Assembly: GCF_002734285.1 (NCBI RefSeq) | Contig: NZ_NSEA01000021.1 | Location: 83,326-147,325 of the forward strand | Origin: Fredinandcohnia onubensis | Lineage (GTDB): Bacteria; Bacillota; Bacilli; Bacillales; Bacillaceae_L | DNA length: 64,000 bases | Reading direction: 5' to 3' | Shown: positions 35,986 through 43,723 of the stretch, in pieces | How positions within the stretch are numbered: position 1 is the first letter of the stretch | Layout: each line of letters begins with the position of its first letter | The notes under the pieces: generated by a model | What the model was told of the DNA's origin: nothing | The model's input: the letters and a program-made list of their open reading frames with translations, nothing else | Databases searched by the model: none | Position numbers and translations under genes: made by a program

Positions 35986-36597
35986 ATGAGAAAAAACAAA
36001 ATGTTTACTGTGGCAACTTTATTAATTGTTTTATTAGTCGGAATGTCTGCTTGTAGCAAATCATCAGATGATGCTGCGTCAATCAATAAAGTTTCGGAAT
36101 CTGATAATCTATCAAAAAGTACAAATGATTTGTCTACTGACAGTACAGAGAAGTCTATTAATAATAGCATTAATAATTCGGAAAGTAGCGAATCTGGCGA
36201 TAAAAGAGAAGAAGAGAAACAAACACATAAAATCAATAATCCTGATAATAATACATCAACCCAAGATCAGGCTAAACTAGCTAGTAATTCACTAAATACA
36301 GATGCTTCTCCATCAAATGATGTATCCGCCGAAAGCACACCAAAAACCGATAGCAGCGAAGGAAATCCTGTTATAGTCGTTTCAAGTGGGGAAAAAGCGA
36401 TCCAATATCTAAAACAGCAACTTCCTGAGGGAAAAGATGAAGATGTTTCATTCGGTGTTGATGAAACCCTTGCGACTGATGATCACGGTTCATACTATAC
36501 GGTACAACTCGTTTCCGTATCTACGCGTGTATCTGGCAAAACTGGAACCTTAGGTTATTATAAGGTTTATCAAGATGGTGTTTATAAGACCTTTTAA
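35986..36597 (+). CDS. Lipoprotein with Ser/Asn-rich linker, unknown
   Basis: A 203-aa protein. Signal peptide with lipobox MSACSK (Cys near residue 23), a low-complexity linker rich in Ser, Asn, Asp and Thr to about residue 125, and a C-terminal domain of about 70 aa (GEKAIQYLKQQLPEG through GYYKVYQDGVYKTF). It lies after the sigma/LCP pair and may belong to the same envelope response, though a gap of 150 bases separates them. ATG 35986 has only a weak GGAG at 35972-35976. Confidence 0.65.
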   Translation: MRKNKMFTVATLLIVLLVGMSACSKSSDDAASINKVSESDNLSKSTNDLSTDSTEKSINNSINNSESSESGDKREEEKQTHKINNPDNNTSTQDQAKLASNSLNTDASPSNDVSAESTPKTDSSEGNPVIVVSSGEKAIQYLKQQLPEGKDEDVSFGVDETLATDDHGSYYTVQLVSVSTRVSGKTGTLGYYKVYQDGVYKTF

Positions 36598-36669
36598 GAT
36601 TGTACTAACGAACGGAGTGTTTTGATAAAGAAGATCCAGAATGGATACAAAGAAAACTCGGCAAATTTG

Positions 36670-36721
36670 AACTGGACCCCCATTGTTAGTTACAAAACTA
36701 CCAATGGGGGTCCAGTTTTTT
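36670..36721 (+). terminator. Intrinsic terminator
   Basis: Perfect 16-bp stem AACTGGACCCCCATTG / CAATGGGGGTCCAGTT with a 16-base loop, then T's. It ends the lipoprotein transcript. Confidence 0.92.
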
Positions 36722-36842
36722 ATATGTTTAATTTACATTTGAGGACAAGTTATGGGCAATAAAAGCGTAAGAAAATGGAAACCTTTCTTATAAGGTCACA
36801 AATTATAGAATGCGAGTTATTTATCTTGCTTTTGCAGTTTGG

Positions 36843-36870
36843 GAGACACGGGGACAGACGCAGGTCTCCC
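36843..36870. repeat. Short G-rich palindromic repeat
   Basis: GGGAGAC-ACGGGGACAGACGCAG-GTCTCCC type inverted repeat next to the RDD gene. It shares the CACGGGG and ACAG/TCAG words with intergenic blocks at 54236 and 55076. Confidence 0.5.
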
Positions 36871-36873
36871 CTG

Positions 36874-37296
36874 TTAATTTCTTTCGGGGGGATTATAGGT
36901 GACATATGTGCCTGCTACGAAGTCATGAATTGCTCTTTTATCTTCTCGGACGGCAACCATTACTACACTTACAATGAATCCGATTCCTAAAGTCAAGGCG
37001 TATATTAGCCCTGCTACTACAATCCGAAGTAGCATATTCCCAATGTGTAACTTTTCGCCATCAACCCTCGCAATTCGAATTCCACATATTTTCTTTCCAA
37101 CTGTATACCCGTACCATAAGACTGGTAGGCTAAGAGCATATAAGAGTTCAAGAAGGCCAGATTGCCAAGAATCATCATCTATCGGAAAGTTAAAAATGAG
37201 TGAAAATAGAAAAACAACAATAAAAATGACAAAACCATCAATAAGCGAAGCACCAAGACGAATCCAAAACCCAGCTGGTTCAAAAGTACTATGCAT
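36874..37296 (-). CDS. RDD-family membrane protein
   Basis: A 140-aa protein of the RDD family: FWIRLGASLIDGFVIF with the Arg-x-x-Asp pair in helix 1, a central GYTVGKKICGIRI turn, and RAIHDFVAGTYVTY at the end. Three to four hydrophobic helices. Family members are small membrane proteins, some with Na+/H+ antiport activity, but the role is mostly unknown. ATG 37296 follows AATGGAGG on the minus strand. Confidence 0.88.
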   Translation of the reverse strand: MHSTFEPAGFWIRLGASLIDGFVIFIVVFLFSLIFNFPIDDDSWQSGLLELLYALSLPVLWYGYTVGKKICGIRIARVDGEKLHIGNMLLRIVVAGLIYALTLGIGFIVSVVMVAVREDKRAIHDFVAGTYVTYNPPERN

Positions 37297-37493
37297 GTAA
37301 ACACCTCCATTAGAATGTATTCATCTGAATGACTCTTGATTACCTTATTTTACCATCGTATAATACCGGTCATCACCTAGATGAATTAAAACAATATGTA
37401 GAAGAACTGAACTTTATTAGAGGTTTATGTTGAAGCTGTTAAATAACTGGCAGTTTAGATTTAGAAGGATTTTGTATTAACTATATAGAAGAT

Positions 37494-38192
37494 ATGATTA
37501 GCTTGAAGTTGGGGAGAGTGTCATCAAAAGTGATAAAAGCTGTTTTATTTGATTTAGATGGAACTTTATTAAATAGAGATGAGTCAGTGAAAATGTTCAT
37601 TGAGAGGCAATATGATAGGTTATATAAACTAGTAGGTCATATTCCCAAAGAGAAGTATGTGTCACGATTTATAGAATTAGATAACCGAGGGTATGTTTGG
37701 AAAGATAAAGTATATCAGCAATTAGTTGATGAATTTAATATTGCTGATATAACTTGGGAAAATTTACTCGAAGATTATATTAGCGAATTTAAGAATAACT
37801 GTGTTCCTTTTCCCAATCTTATTGGTATGTTGGAAGAATTGAAAAGTAACCATCTTGTTTTAGGAATGATTACAAACGGATACGGACAGTTTCAAATGGA
37901 TAATATTAAGGCATTGGGTATAGATAAATACTTTAATACGATTTTAGTATCGGAATGGGAAGGAATTAAAAAGCCGAATCCTCAAATATTTATCAGAGCA
38001 CTAGAGAAACTTAAGATTTTACCTAATGAAAGCATATTTATGGGAGACCATCCAGTGAATGATGTAAAAGCTTCTCAAAATGTAGGAATGAAAGGAATTT
38101 GGAAACGAGATTTTCAATGGGATCATGTTGAAGCAGATTTCATAGTTAATGATTTGTCTGAGTTACCTTTAATCATTAAAAAATTAAGCTAA
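37494..38192 (+). CDS. HAD-family hydrolase
   Basis: About 232 aa. Motif I VLFDLDGTLLN (nucleophile Asp near residue 20), motif II MITNGY, motif III Lys in EWEGIKKPNPQIF, motif IV MGDHPVNDVKAS. The helical cap suggests a phosphoglycolate-phosphatase-like HAD. Start uncertain: ATG 37494 has little ribosome binding sequence, while the GTGs at 37518 and 37530 lie after GGGGAGA. Substrate unknown. A repeat follows 20 bases after its stop. Confidence 0.85.
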   Translation: MISLKLGRVSSKVIKAVLFDLDGTLLNRDESVKMFIERQYDRLYKLVGHIPKEKYVSRFIELDNRGYVWKDKVYQQLVDEFNIADITWENLLEDYISEFKNNCVPFPNLIGMLEELKSNHLVLGMITNGYGQFQMDNIKALGIDKYFNTILVSEWEGIKKPNPQIFIRALEKLKILPNESIFMGDHPVNDVKASQNVGMKGIWKRDFQWDHVEADFIVNDLSELPLIIKKLS

Positions 38193-38211
38193 CAAAATGT
38201 TGAGTCTATTT

Positions 38212-38293
38212 AAACTAAAGGGTGCGTTGATCCAAGGAGGATTAATGCACTTTTTTGTTGAAGTTATTCAACTAAAAGGTGCATAACTGTCTA
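38212..38293 (+). repeat. Dispersed hairpin repeat, head and partial tail
   Basis: Nearly canonical: GGTGCGTTGATCC, short loop, GGATTAATGCAC, six T's, then GTTGAAGTTATTCAACTAA. It runs up to a 59-aa gene whose ribosome binding site begins at once. Confidence 0.9.
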
Positions 38294-38309
38294 ACAGTGG
38301 AGGTTTATT

Positions 38310-38489
38310 ATGTTCGTGTTTCATATCTTATTGGCAATAACGGGTATGGCAATGTTGATTTTAATTCTAATTTTCTTTGTGTACACAATACTACGTAACA
38401 AAAAGAACTATTACTCTTGGTTTATCTTAGCAGTAATCGTTTTCCTTTTAGGAGTTGCCCTTTGGCAAAGTTTAAGTCGTTTCAAATAA
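38310..38489 (+). CDS. 59-aa two-helix membrane protein, unknown
   Basis: ATG 38310 follows GTGGAGG at ideal spacing. The product has two long hydrophobic stretches (VFHILLAITGMAMLILILIF and FILAVIVFLLGVALW) separated by the basic loop RNKKNYYS. It ends SLSRFK. Not recognised. It fits exactly between two repeat copies. Confidence 0.65.
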   Translation: MFVFHILLAITGMAMLILILIFFVYTILRNKKNYYSWFILAVIVFLLGVALWQSLSRFK

Positions 38490-38499
38490 GACCTTAATT

Positions 38500-38540
38500 C
38501 TTATTCAAGTAACGGGGCAGATTTGTTCAATAAGAAATAA
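38500..38540 (+). repeat. Dispersed repeat, tail
   Basis: TTATTCAAGTAACGGGGCAGATTTGTTCAATAAGAA, 11 bases after the preceding stop. The arms TTCAAGTAAC and TTTGTTCAA are partly complementary. Confidence 0.75.
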
Positions 38541-38663
38541 CAAAAGGAAGAACATTTACTATAAAATAAGATTTGACGTATTAATGTTTAATAAAAAAGT
38601 AATGCAAAAGATTGAGATGATACACTTTAGTATTACGATAAATAAAAATATGGAGGTATAGCT

Positions 38664-38948
38664 ATGTGGATAATATTTGGGGTTATTGCAATAGTAGTAA
38701 CTTTTATAAATCTTTATATGTATGCAGCAGGAAAGGATTATAAGCTTGCTATGGCGTTGGGTTTATCATTTACAGCATTAACACTTTGTGCAGAATACAG
38801 TCTTGTATCGATGTGGGTAGAAGCGGAAGATTGGGCAGCTTTAATGGATGTAGTACCTGGTATGGAAAGAGCATTATGGTTTTTGACAATTGTTTCTATC
38901 TTGCTAAATATAGCACCTATACTTTTAGAACGAAAAAGAAAGAAATAA
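38664..38948 (+). CDS. Three-helix membrane protein, unknown
   Basis: A 94-aa protein with three hydrophobic segments (WIIFGVIAIVVTFINLYMY, LAMALGLSFTALTLCAEY and LWFLTIVSILLNIAPILL) and a basic tail ERKRKK. ATG 38664 follows TGGAGG. Family not recognised. A single-gene unit between repeats. Confidence 0.6.
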   Translation: MWIIFGVIAIVVTFINLYMYAAGKDYKLAMALGLSFTALTLCAEYSLVSMWVEAEDWAALMDVVPGMERALWFLTIVSILLNIAPILLERKRKK

Positions 38949-39002
38949 TGACTTATTGTCAATCATTTATATAATATGCAATTAATGTATAAGTGTTTTA
39001 TA

Positions 39003-39034
39003 ACTAACGGGTGCGATAACTGAAGAAGGCACTT
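39003..39034 (+). repeat. Dispersed repeat head, eroded
   Basis: AACTAACGGGTGCGATAACTGAAGAAGGCAC, a shortened head with a weak stem, 55 bases after the previous stop. Confidence 0.6.
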
Positions 39035-39064
39035 AGTATTAAGATGTGAATTTGGAGTGATACG

Positions 39065-39304
39065 ATGAAAGAATATTATCTTGCAGTGACGTATGATGTT
39101 TGCGAACATAATAATCTATATGTAGATATGAATGAGTACCCATTAGATATGACTATTGATTTAGATGAGCAGATAAGCAAATTCGCTAAAATGGATGTTG
39201 CTCCCTTAGTAAAGGTTTATGAATCAGATACCAGTGATTTTAAGGAGTTAAGATTGTACAAAGAATATAAATTCAAGGAATATGAATGCGGATGTAATCA
39301 GTAG
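39065..39304 (+). CDS. Hypothetical protein, 79 aa
   Basis: A small acidic soluble protein (MKEYYLAVTYDVCEHNN at the start, KFKEYECGCNQ at the end) with three Cys, two of them in a CGC pair near the C terminus. ATG 39065 follows TTGGAGTG. Not recognised. The next repeat copy starts at its stop codon. Confidence 0.55.
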   Translation: MKEYYLAVTYDVCEHNNLYVDMNEYPLDMTIDLDEQISKFAKMDVAPLVKVYESDTSDFKELRLYKEYKFKEYECGCNQ

Positions 39305-39345
39305 TGTTGTTCAACCAAAGGAGTGCGTTGATCTAAGTAAGGTAA
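39305..39345 (+). repeat. Dispersed repeat, truncated head
   Basis: GTTGTTCAACCAAAGGAGTGCGTTGATCTAAG, then the sequence changes directly into the ribosome binding site of the GNAT gene. The right half of the hairpin is missing. Confidence 0.6.
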
Positions 39346-39358
39346 AGAAGGAGATAAA

Positions 39359-39811
39359 ATGGAGATTAGAAAACTTAATAAAACGGATAAACTTCCAATA
39401 GAATTGTTGTTATTGGCTGATCCCTCAAGAGAGATTGTTGAGGAATATGTTAATAGGGGCGAATGTTTTGTAGCTGAAAGTGAACAGCAAATTATTGGAG
39501 TCTATGTATTACTTCCAACAAGACCAGAGACAGTGGAACTTGTGAATGTTGCAGTGGTACAAGAGCAACATGGTAGAGGTATAGGCAAACGGTTGGTAAT
39601 GGACGCAATTCAGGTAGCTAAGACAAAAGGCTATAAAACAATTGAAATTGGAACAGGAAATTCAAGCATAGGACAACTGGCTCTTTATCAAAAATGTGGC
39701 TTTAGAATAGTTGGGGTTGATATGGATTTTTTTGTAAGGTATTACCCAGATAAAATTTTTGAAAATGGTATTCAGTGCAGGGATATGGTCCGTTTATCTC
39801 AAGATTTATAG
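39359..39811 (+). CDS. GNAT-family N-acetyltransferase
   Basis: A 150-aa acetyltransferase. Motif A: LVNVAVVQEQHGRGIGKRLV with the acetyl-CoA loop Q-x-x-G-R-G-I-G. Motif B: GNSSIGQLALYQKCGFRIVG. The ending FENGIQCRDMVRLSQ is common in Bacillus members of this group. ATG 39359 follows GAAGGAGA. Acceptor substrate unknown. Confidence 0.88.
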   Translation: MEIRKLNKTDKLPIELLLLADPSREIVEEYVNRGECFVAESEQQIIGVYVLLPTRPETVELVNVAVVQEQHGRGIGKRLVMDAIQVAKTKGYKTIEIGTGNSSIGQLALYQKCGFRIVGVDMDFFVRYYPDKIFENGIQCRDMVRLSQDL

Positions 39812-39826
39812 GTTGAAATAGTAAAA

Positions 39827-39862
39827 GTTATTGAACAAACGAGTAGTATAGTATAAGAAGCA
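39827..39862 (+). repeat. Dispersed repeat, tail, diverged
   Basis: TTATTGAACAAACGAGTAGTATAGTATAAGAAGC, 16 bases after the GNAT stop. Confidence 0.5.
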
Positions 39863-39902
39863 GTAGTTTCATTTGGTGTATTAATAAAAGGGGGGGATGG
39901 AT

Positions 39903-40169
39903 ATGTTTTTCTTTAATAAAGAAGATGTTTATATAGGATTTTCAATGGAAGAATTATCTAAGGTGAGAGCAATTTTAGAAAGAGAAGGCATAAAATCTAC
40001 CTATAAAACTATTGACCCTTCAGGAAAATGGTTAGGACCTGGTACATCAAGAGGAAACTTTGGAAGTTTCGGAATGAACAAGAATTACGAAAAACAATAT
40101 GTTGTTTCTGTTCGAAAAAAAGACGCAGGGAATGCAAAGTATTTTATTAATAGTGTTTTGCATTCATAA
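39903..40169 (+). CDS. Hypothetical protein, 88 aa (DUF2007-like shape)
   Basis: A small soluble protein: VYIGFSMEELSKVRAILEREGI (strand-helix), a Gly-rich loop GPGTSRGNFGSFG, and YVVSVRKKDAGNAKYFIN (strand-helix). The fold pattern resembles small signal-transducing proteins that bind ligands at a ferredoxin-like sheet, but I cannot name it securely. Start ATG 39903, six bases after a run of G's; the ATG two codons earlier touches that run. Confidence 0.55.
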   Translation: MFFFNKEDVYIGFSMEELSKVRAILEREGIKSTYKTIDPSGKWLGPGTSRGNFGSFGMNKNYEKQYVVSVRKKDAGNAKYFINSVLHS

Positions 40170-40229
40170 GAAATTTCACTACGAAGCAAGTGTTAAATAT
40201 CCACGTGCCATTACTGAGTAGTTTTTTCT

Positions 40230-40268
40230 TGTTTAGCTAACGAAGCAGGATTGGTTAATAAGGATTGT
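40230..40268 (+). repeat. Dispersed repeat, tail
   Basis: TTGTTTAGCTAACGAAGCAGGATTGGTTAATAAGGA, matching the tail consensus with several changes. Confidence 0.55.
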
Positions 40269-40318
40269 TAAAGAATGTATAAATTCACTTGTATTATGAG
40301 GGAAAAGAGGTCGATATT

Positions 40319-40450
40319 ATGGAATTTGTTATAATGGTTGGAATTGTTGTCATTGCAATTTCTTGTTTATCAATTGATGGGAAGTTAAGAAAAGTAAGCG
40401 AACAAAACATAGAAATTATAGAACTATTAAAACAAGGTAAAGAAAAATAA
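40319..40450 (+). CDS. 43-aa single-pass membrane protein (DUF4083-like)
   Basis: ATG 40319 follows AGAGGTCG. One N-terminal helix (FVIMVGIVVIAISCL) and a charged helical tail ending NIEIIELLKQGKEK. The tail pattern resembles the 59506 protein (LDKIIDLLERDKNY), and both recall DUF4083 proteins. Function unknown. Confidence 0.5.
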   Translation: MEFVIMVGIVVIAISCLSIDGKLRKVSEQNIEIIELLKQGKEK

Positions 40451-40496
40451 ACATTGTTGGTTATTGAAAACTAGAGAAAAACAAGAGAATAGCAAT

Positions 40497-40520
40497 AAAA
40501 AAACGACGGAAGTCCGCCGC
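40497..40520 (-). terminator. Intrinsic terminator of the 40521 gene
   Basis: CGGCGGA / TCCGTCG stem on the minus strand followed by seven T's, immediately after the stop codon. Confidence 0.8.
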
Positions 40521-41438
40521 TTATAGGTTTGACAATATATCGTTCATTTGACTTTCGAATTTTTCCCGAACGTCTTCGCCTGCTTTCGTGAATGTAAGGT
40601 CATATGCAGTTCGTTGCCAATCGTCAAATGCTTTGGTCAAGCCTGTTGCTTCAATCGAAGATTCGAACCAATTCACGTTATGAAGAACGGAACTCGCAAG
40701 CGTCATTTCAGCCGATCTATCGTCTTGATAACTTCGAAATTCCGAACCGTCCGCCCAATTCTTCGCAATGTCCTTCACGAAAACTTTAAGCGTTGCATAT
40801 TCGGGAGTTTCTAACGTAAATCTATCCAAATTGTTTCGTGCCTCAACGCTTCTTGGGTCGGATAATTCGCCGATTCTATCGCGAAATCCGTCCAACTTCG
40901 CCCATGCCTCGTAATATCCGTATGCGTCTCCGTTTGTCCGAGCCTCGGTTATGCCTTTGATGGTTTCGTTAATCAATGTGTTCAACGGCGTATTGTCCGA
41001 CATAGCCTTCACGGATTCCAAGATTGGAACGTCTCGTTCGACCGATTCGTTAAGAAGTTCTTGTGGATAGAAGCCTTTTTCAAACGTGATGAAGTGTAGT
41101 AAATCACCGCCTGGAAGATTGAAGCGGATTTTCTTTTGAAGTGCTTCGTCTTCTTGTAGATAGACCTCAACCGCCCGGTTGACCATCGGGTTGTCCTTCA
41201 TCGATTCATGACTTGGTACTTCGTTCATTTCAACCGTTTCACGATATGCCGTCACTTTTTCGGACATTTCTGGCGTGAATACTTGGTTTTGAGGATAATT
41301 TGCAATCATTTCATTGATCTCTTCCTTCGTGGGTGCGTCTGCCTTTGCTTTGATCGGTGCGTCAACATGCGTGAACCCCACGACAAAACTACCACCGACA
41401 AGGACCCCACTCAATACTATTAAAGCTTTCGGTTTCAT
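40521..41438 (-). CDS. Secreted protein of unknown function, G+C-rich outlier
   Basis: A 305-aa protein. Signal-peptide-like N terminus (PKALIVLSGVLVGGSFVVGF) followed by a helical, charged mature part (TKEEINEMIANYPQNQVFTPEMS onward). No Cys and no catalytic motif recognised. Two lines of the gene that I counted by hand have about 47-50% G+C, against 23-37% in neighbouring lines, and codon use is rich in TCG, CGA and GCG. This suggests recent transfer from a higher-G+C relative. Family not recognised. Confidence 0.7.
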   Translation of the reverse strand: MKPKALIVLSGVLVGGSFVVGFTHVDAPIKAKADAPTKEEINEMIANYPQNQVFTPEMSEKVTAYRETVEMNEVPSHESMKDNPMVNRAVEVYLQEDEALQKKIRFNLPGGDLLHFITFEKGFYPQELLNESVERDVPILESVKAMSDNTPLNTLINETIKGITEARTNGDAYGYYEAWAKLDGFRDRIGELSDPRSVEARNNLDRFTLETPEYATLKVFVKDIAKNWADGSEFRSYQDDRSAEMTLASSVLHNVNWFESSIEATGLTKAFDDWQRTAYDLTFTKAGEDVREKFESQMNDILSNL

Positions 41439-41863
41439 TTTCTATTTATTCCCCTTCTTCCATAATTTTTCCTTTTTTAAGTCTAACATAATTATTTTTC
41501 AATTTGGAGAATCCGTTATTTATTTTTCAGATATTCATAGAAAATCATCATGTTTGTGTTGGTGAAACGTAGGACAAGAGTATGATTTACAAAAAGCAGT
41601 GACTCACACCTTTGTTAGCTTTTTTTTTGCGGCTAAATTACGGAGTAGGAAAACCCTGAACGAAATAGCGTTGTGAAGTATTGCACATAAAGGATATAAT
41701 GGTTTTAAAGGGATAGTTGAGAAATATGGGTAGAATTGTTGGTTTAAAACATATGGTTGACTGGAAGTGTTTTATTAATTGAAATATGCTTGGTTAATAA
41801 CCGCGTAAAATACTAAAACTAACAGATGGTTAACTCAAGCTAGAAGGACAACGGGGTGATGTT
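41439..41863. other. Intergenic region without a recognised gene
   Basis: About 425 AT-rich bases between a divergent pair. The only structure noted is a weak repeat-tail resemblance near 41630-41650 (CTAAATTACGGAGTAGG). Promoters are expected here; none assigned. Confidence 0.4.
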
Positions 41864-41995
41864 ATGAGTAAAGCTAAAGGGAAAAGTGGAACAGGGAGAG
41901 GAACAGACAAGAAGGGGTGGAATCGTTGGCAAGCTAGTGCAAATAAAAAAAAGAGTGCAAAACCATATAAAAGTAAAGGTGTAAAAAAAGATTAA
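41864..41995 (+). CDS. DUF3934-like small basic protein
   Basis: A 43-aa very basic protein: SKAKGKSGTG, then KKGWNRWQASANKKKSAKPY and a Lys-rich end. It matches my memory of DUF3934, a family of about 40 aa found in Bacillus. ATG 41864 follows CGGGGTGA. Function unknown; the charge suggests nucleic acid or ribosome binding (inference). Confidence 0.7.
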   Translation: MSKAKGKSGTGRGTDKKGWNRWQASANKKKSAKPYKSKGVKKD

Positions 41996-42069
41996 GAAAA
42001 CCCTCGACAAATTGGGTGCTTAGATGTCAACTATATATTATTTGGGAAAATATTTGTAAAGAAGGATTA

Positions 42070-42297
42070 TGATGAGTTACATACAATTAAACCAGGTAAC
42101 TCCTTCTATGATTAAGCAAGCACTACAAGTAATAAGAAACCATTTCCTTGGTTAAAAAGCTTTTAGTGCAAGATTGGCTGCTGCCTTGCCTGTAATGATA
42201 GGATTAGAGCCTTTGGCAACTTGCAATAAGGTTTATTTGCAGGCTTAGGTGGTTTTTTAATCCCCATGGTTGAACCTGGAAGATCACGTGGGTAATG
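42070..42297 (+). pseudogene. Remnant of a FUSC-type membrane protein gene
   Basis: Pieces of one protein appear in different frames: SYIQLNQVTPSMIKQALQVI at 42073 onward, RLAAALPVMIGLEPLA near 42180, and GLFAGLGGFLIPMVEPGRSR near 42235-42294. These fit the N terminus of a FUSC-like (fusaric acid resistance type) permease carrying frameshifts and a deletion. Only the first tenth of such a protein remains. Identification is from motif memory. Confidence 0.4.
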
Positions 42298-42320
42298 AAA
42301 GAAACGGACTGTACGTTTTA

Positions 42321-42363
42321 ATAAAAGAGACACGGCAGGCGAGGAGGCATATCCGCCGCCGTG
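42321..42363 (-). terminator. Intrinsic terminator of arr
   Basis: CACGGCGGCGG / CCTGCCGTG hairpin on the minus strand followed by TCTCTTTTATT, 10 bases after the arr stop. Confidence 0.75.
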
Positions 42364-42372
42364 AAAACTGGA

Positions 42373-42789
42373 TTAATCGTCTATTACAGCTTTTCCTTGT
42401 TCACGTAACTTTTTTAAAGATGAGATCATATGATTTATTTCTTCATCGGAATGTCTTTCCCATGAACCTAGTTCAGCTATAATTTTCAAAGGAGATTTAG
42501 ACCTATAAGAACGTGTTGGGTTACCGGGAAATCTTTTGTCAGTTAAGTTCGGATCATTCTCAAATTCGCCTAATGGCTCTACGATATAAATTCTTTCTTT
42601 TGATTTAGCGGTTGCTAATTCAGCGCCCCATTTAGCAGCATCTAATGTTGCAGTAAAATAGATATAGGTAGATTTTTTATCTTGGTAATTTGATAGGTGC
42701 TGTGGTTCTAATAAATCACCTATTTTTAGTTCTGCTTTAGTACCGTGGAAAAAAGGACCATTATCTAAGACATCATTTATGTCATTCAT
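42373..42789 (-). CDS. arr: Rifampin ADP-ribosyltransferase
   Basis: A 138-aa enzyme that inactivates rifamycins by ADP-ribosylation with NAD+. Seen: FFHGTKAELKIGDLLEP at 13-29 (first NAD-binding element), YIYFTATLDAAKWGAELA at about 42-59, IYIVEPLGEFENDPNLTDKR in the centre and FPGNPTRSYRS, all hallmarks of Arr. The length is standard. ATG 42789 follows GAGGAGTG on the minus strand, with its own terminator. A divergent candidate ncRNA starts about 95 bases upstream. Confidence 0.92.
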   Translation of the reverse strand: MNDINDVLDNGPFFHGTKAELKIGDLLEPQHLSNYQDKKSTYIYFTATLDAAKWGAELATAKSKERIYIVEPLGEFENDPNLTDKRFPGNPTRSYRSKSPLKIIAELGSWERHSDEEINHMISSLKKLREQGKAVIDD

Positions 42790-42889
42790 ATTGATACACT
42801 CCTCATATTAGCTTTGGATACCACTATAATATAGGAATTACAAAAAGAGTAGTCTACAAATACTTGATAAAGAGTAGTATAATGTAGAT

Positions 42890-43004
42890 AGGGAGCAAGA
42901 TATCGAACGACAGCACTTTTTGTTTGCTGGGTTTATGGTCTGTTTCAAAAAGTGATAATAAACAATGGAGAGCATTACTGTAAAAAAGCAGTAATGCTTT
43001 TTTT
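42890..43004 (+). ncRNA. Candidate small RNA with terminator, divergent from arr
   Basis: A TATAAT at 42878-42883 precedes a 115-base stretch with no ORF. It has a hairpin CACTTTTTG / CAAAAAGTG (42915-42950) and ends in a perfect terminator AGCATTACTG / CAGTAATGCT plus T's. The -35 element is weak. It could be a small RNA or only the tail of an unknown transcript. Confidence 0.3.
42971..43004 (+). terminator. Intrinsic terminator
   Basis: 10-bp stem AGCATTACTG / CAGTAATGCT, 8-base A-rich loop, seven T's. No ORF precedes it on the + strand for 600 bases, which is why an RNA gene is suspected. Confidence 0.85.
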
Positions 43005-43122
43005 AGTGAAGGTACGTAGTGAAAGAATGGACATTCTTACAGGAAATTACACACGTATTCTAGAATGTAATAATGGTCAATAATGTAAACAGTATTTACT
43101 CAGAGAATAGGAGAGAGTATAT

Positions 43123-43545
43123 ATGTATGAACCGAAGATGAAAGAAACGGATGATAGTGTAATTGAATTTATTGAGAAGGTGGAAAATGAGAAAAAGAAG
43201 GCAGATGCCTATCAGTTATTAAAAATATTTGAAGAGGTAACTGGTTATGACGCAAAAATGTGGGGTCCTAGTATAATAGGATTTGGTAGCTATCACTATA
43301 AGTATGCATCAGGACATGAGGGTGATGCGCCTTTAGTGGGATTTTCACCAAGAAAGGCTAAAATTAGTCTATATTTGGCCTATGAAAGTGAGGAAAGGGA
43401 AAAATTATTAGAAGGCTTTGGTAAACATACGAAGAGTAAAGCTTGTATATATGTGAATAAATTAGCTGATATCGATACCGATGTTTTAAAGAATTTAATT
43501 ATACATACAGTTGAAACATATCAGAATCTATATCCGGATGAATAA
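43123..43545 (+). CDS. DUF1801 family protein
   Basis: A 140-aa protein of the DUF1801/YdhG type: KADAYQLLKIFEEVTGYDAKMWGPSIIGFGSYHYKYASG in consecutive pieces, then VGFSPRKAKISLYLAY and the C-terminal KACIYVNKLADIDTDVLKNLI. The fold resembles CyaY; function unknown. ATG 43123 follows AGGAGAG. Confidence 0.9.
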   Translation: MYEPKMKETDDSVIEFIEKVENEKKKADAYQLLKIFEEVTGYDAKMWGPSIIGFGSYHYKYASGHEGDAPLVGFSPRKAKISLYLAYESEEREKLLEGFGKHTKSKACIYVNKLADIDTDVLKNLIIHTVETYQNLYPDE

Positions 43546-43723
43546 AGGTATTGCATTGTTTAAATCCATTGCCTACTGACTTATACGCGCCTTATCAGTT
43601 TCTGCAATTAATTTATGATACCCACTCGAACCGGTTATTGGAATTTTCATGCAATTCGCAAACCTATTGGTTTATAATAATATTGGAGCACATACTCCGA
43701 ATAAAATAAGAGGAGCTGAGAAC

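Noticed and set aside
36775..37300. + strand frames of 71 and 108 codons opposite the RDD gene
   Set aside because: Antisense to a clear RDD protein and without ribosome binding sites.
27190..40268. True integron: attC sites with an integrase
   Set aside because: The repeat does not match the RYYYAAC/GTTRRRY core sites and no tyrosine recombinase gene is in the window; kept only as an analogy.
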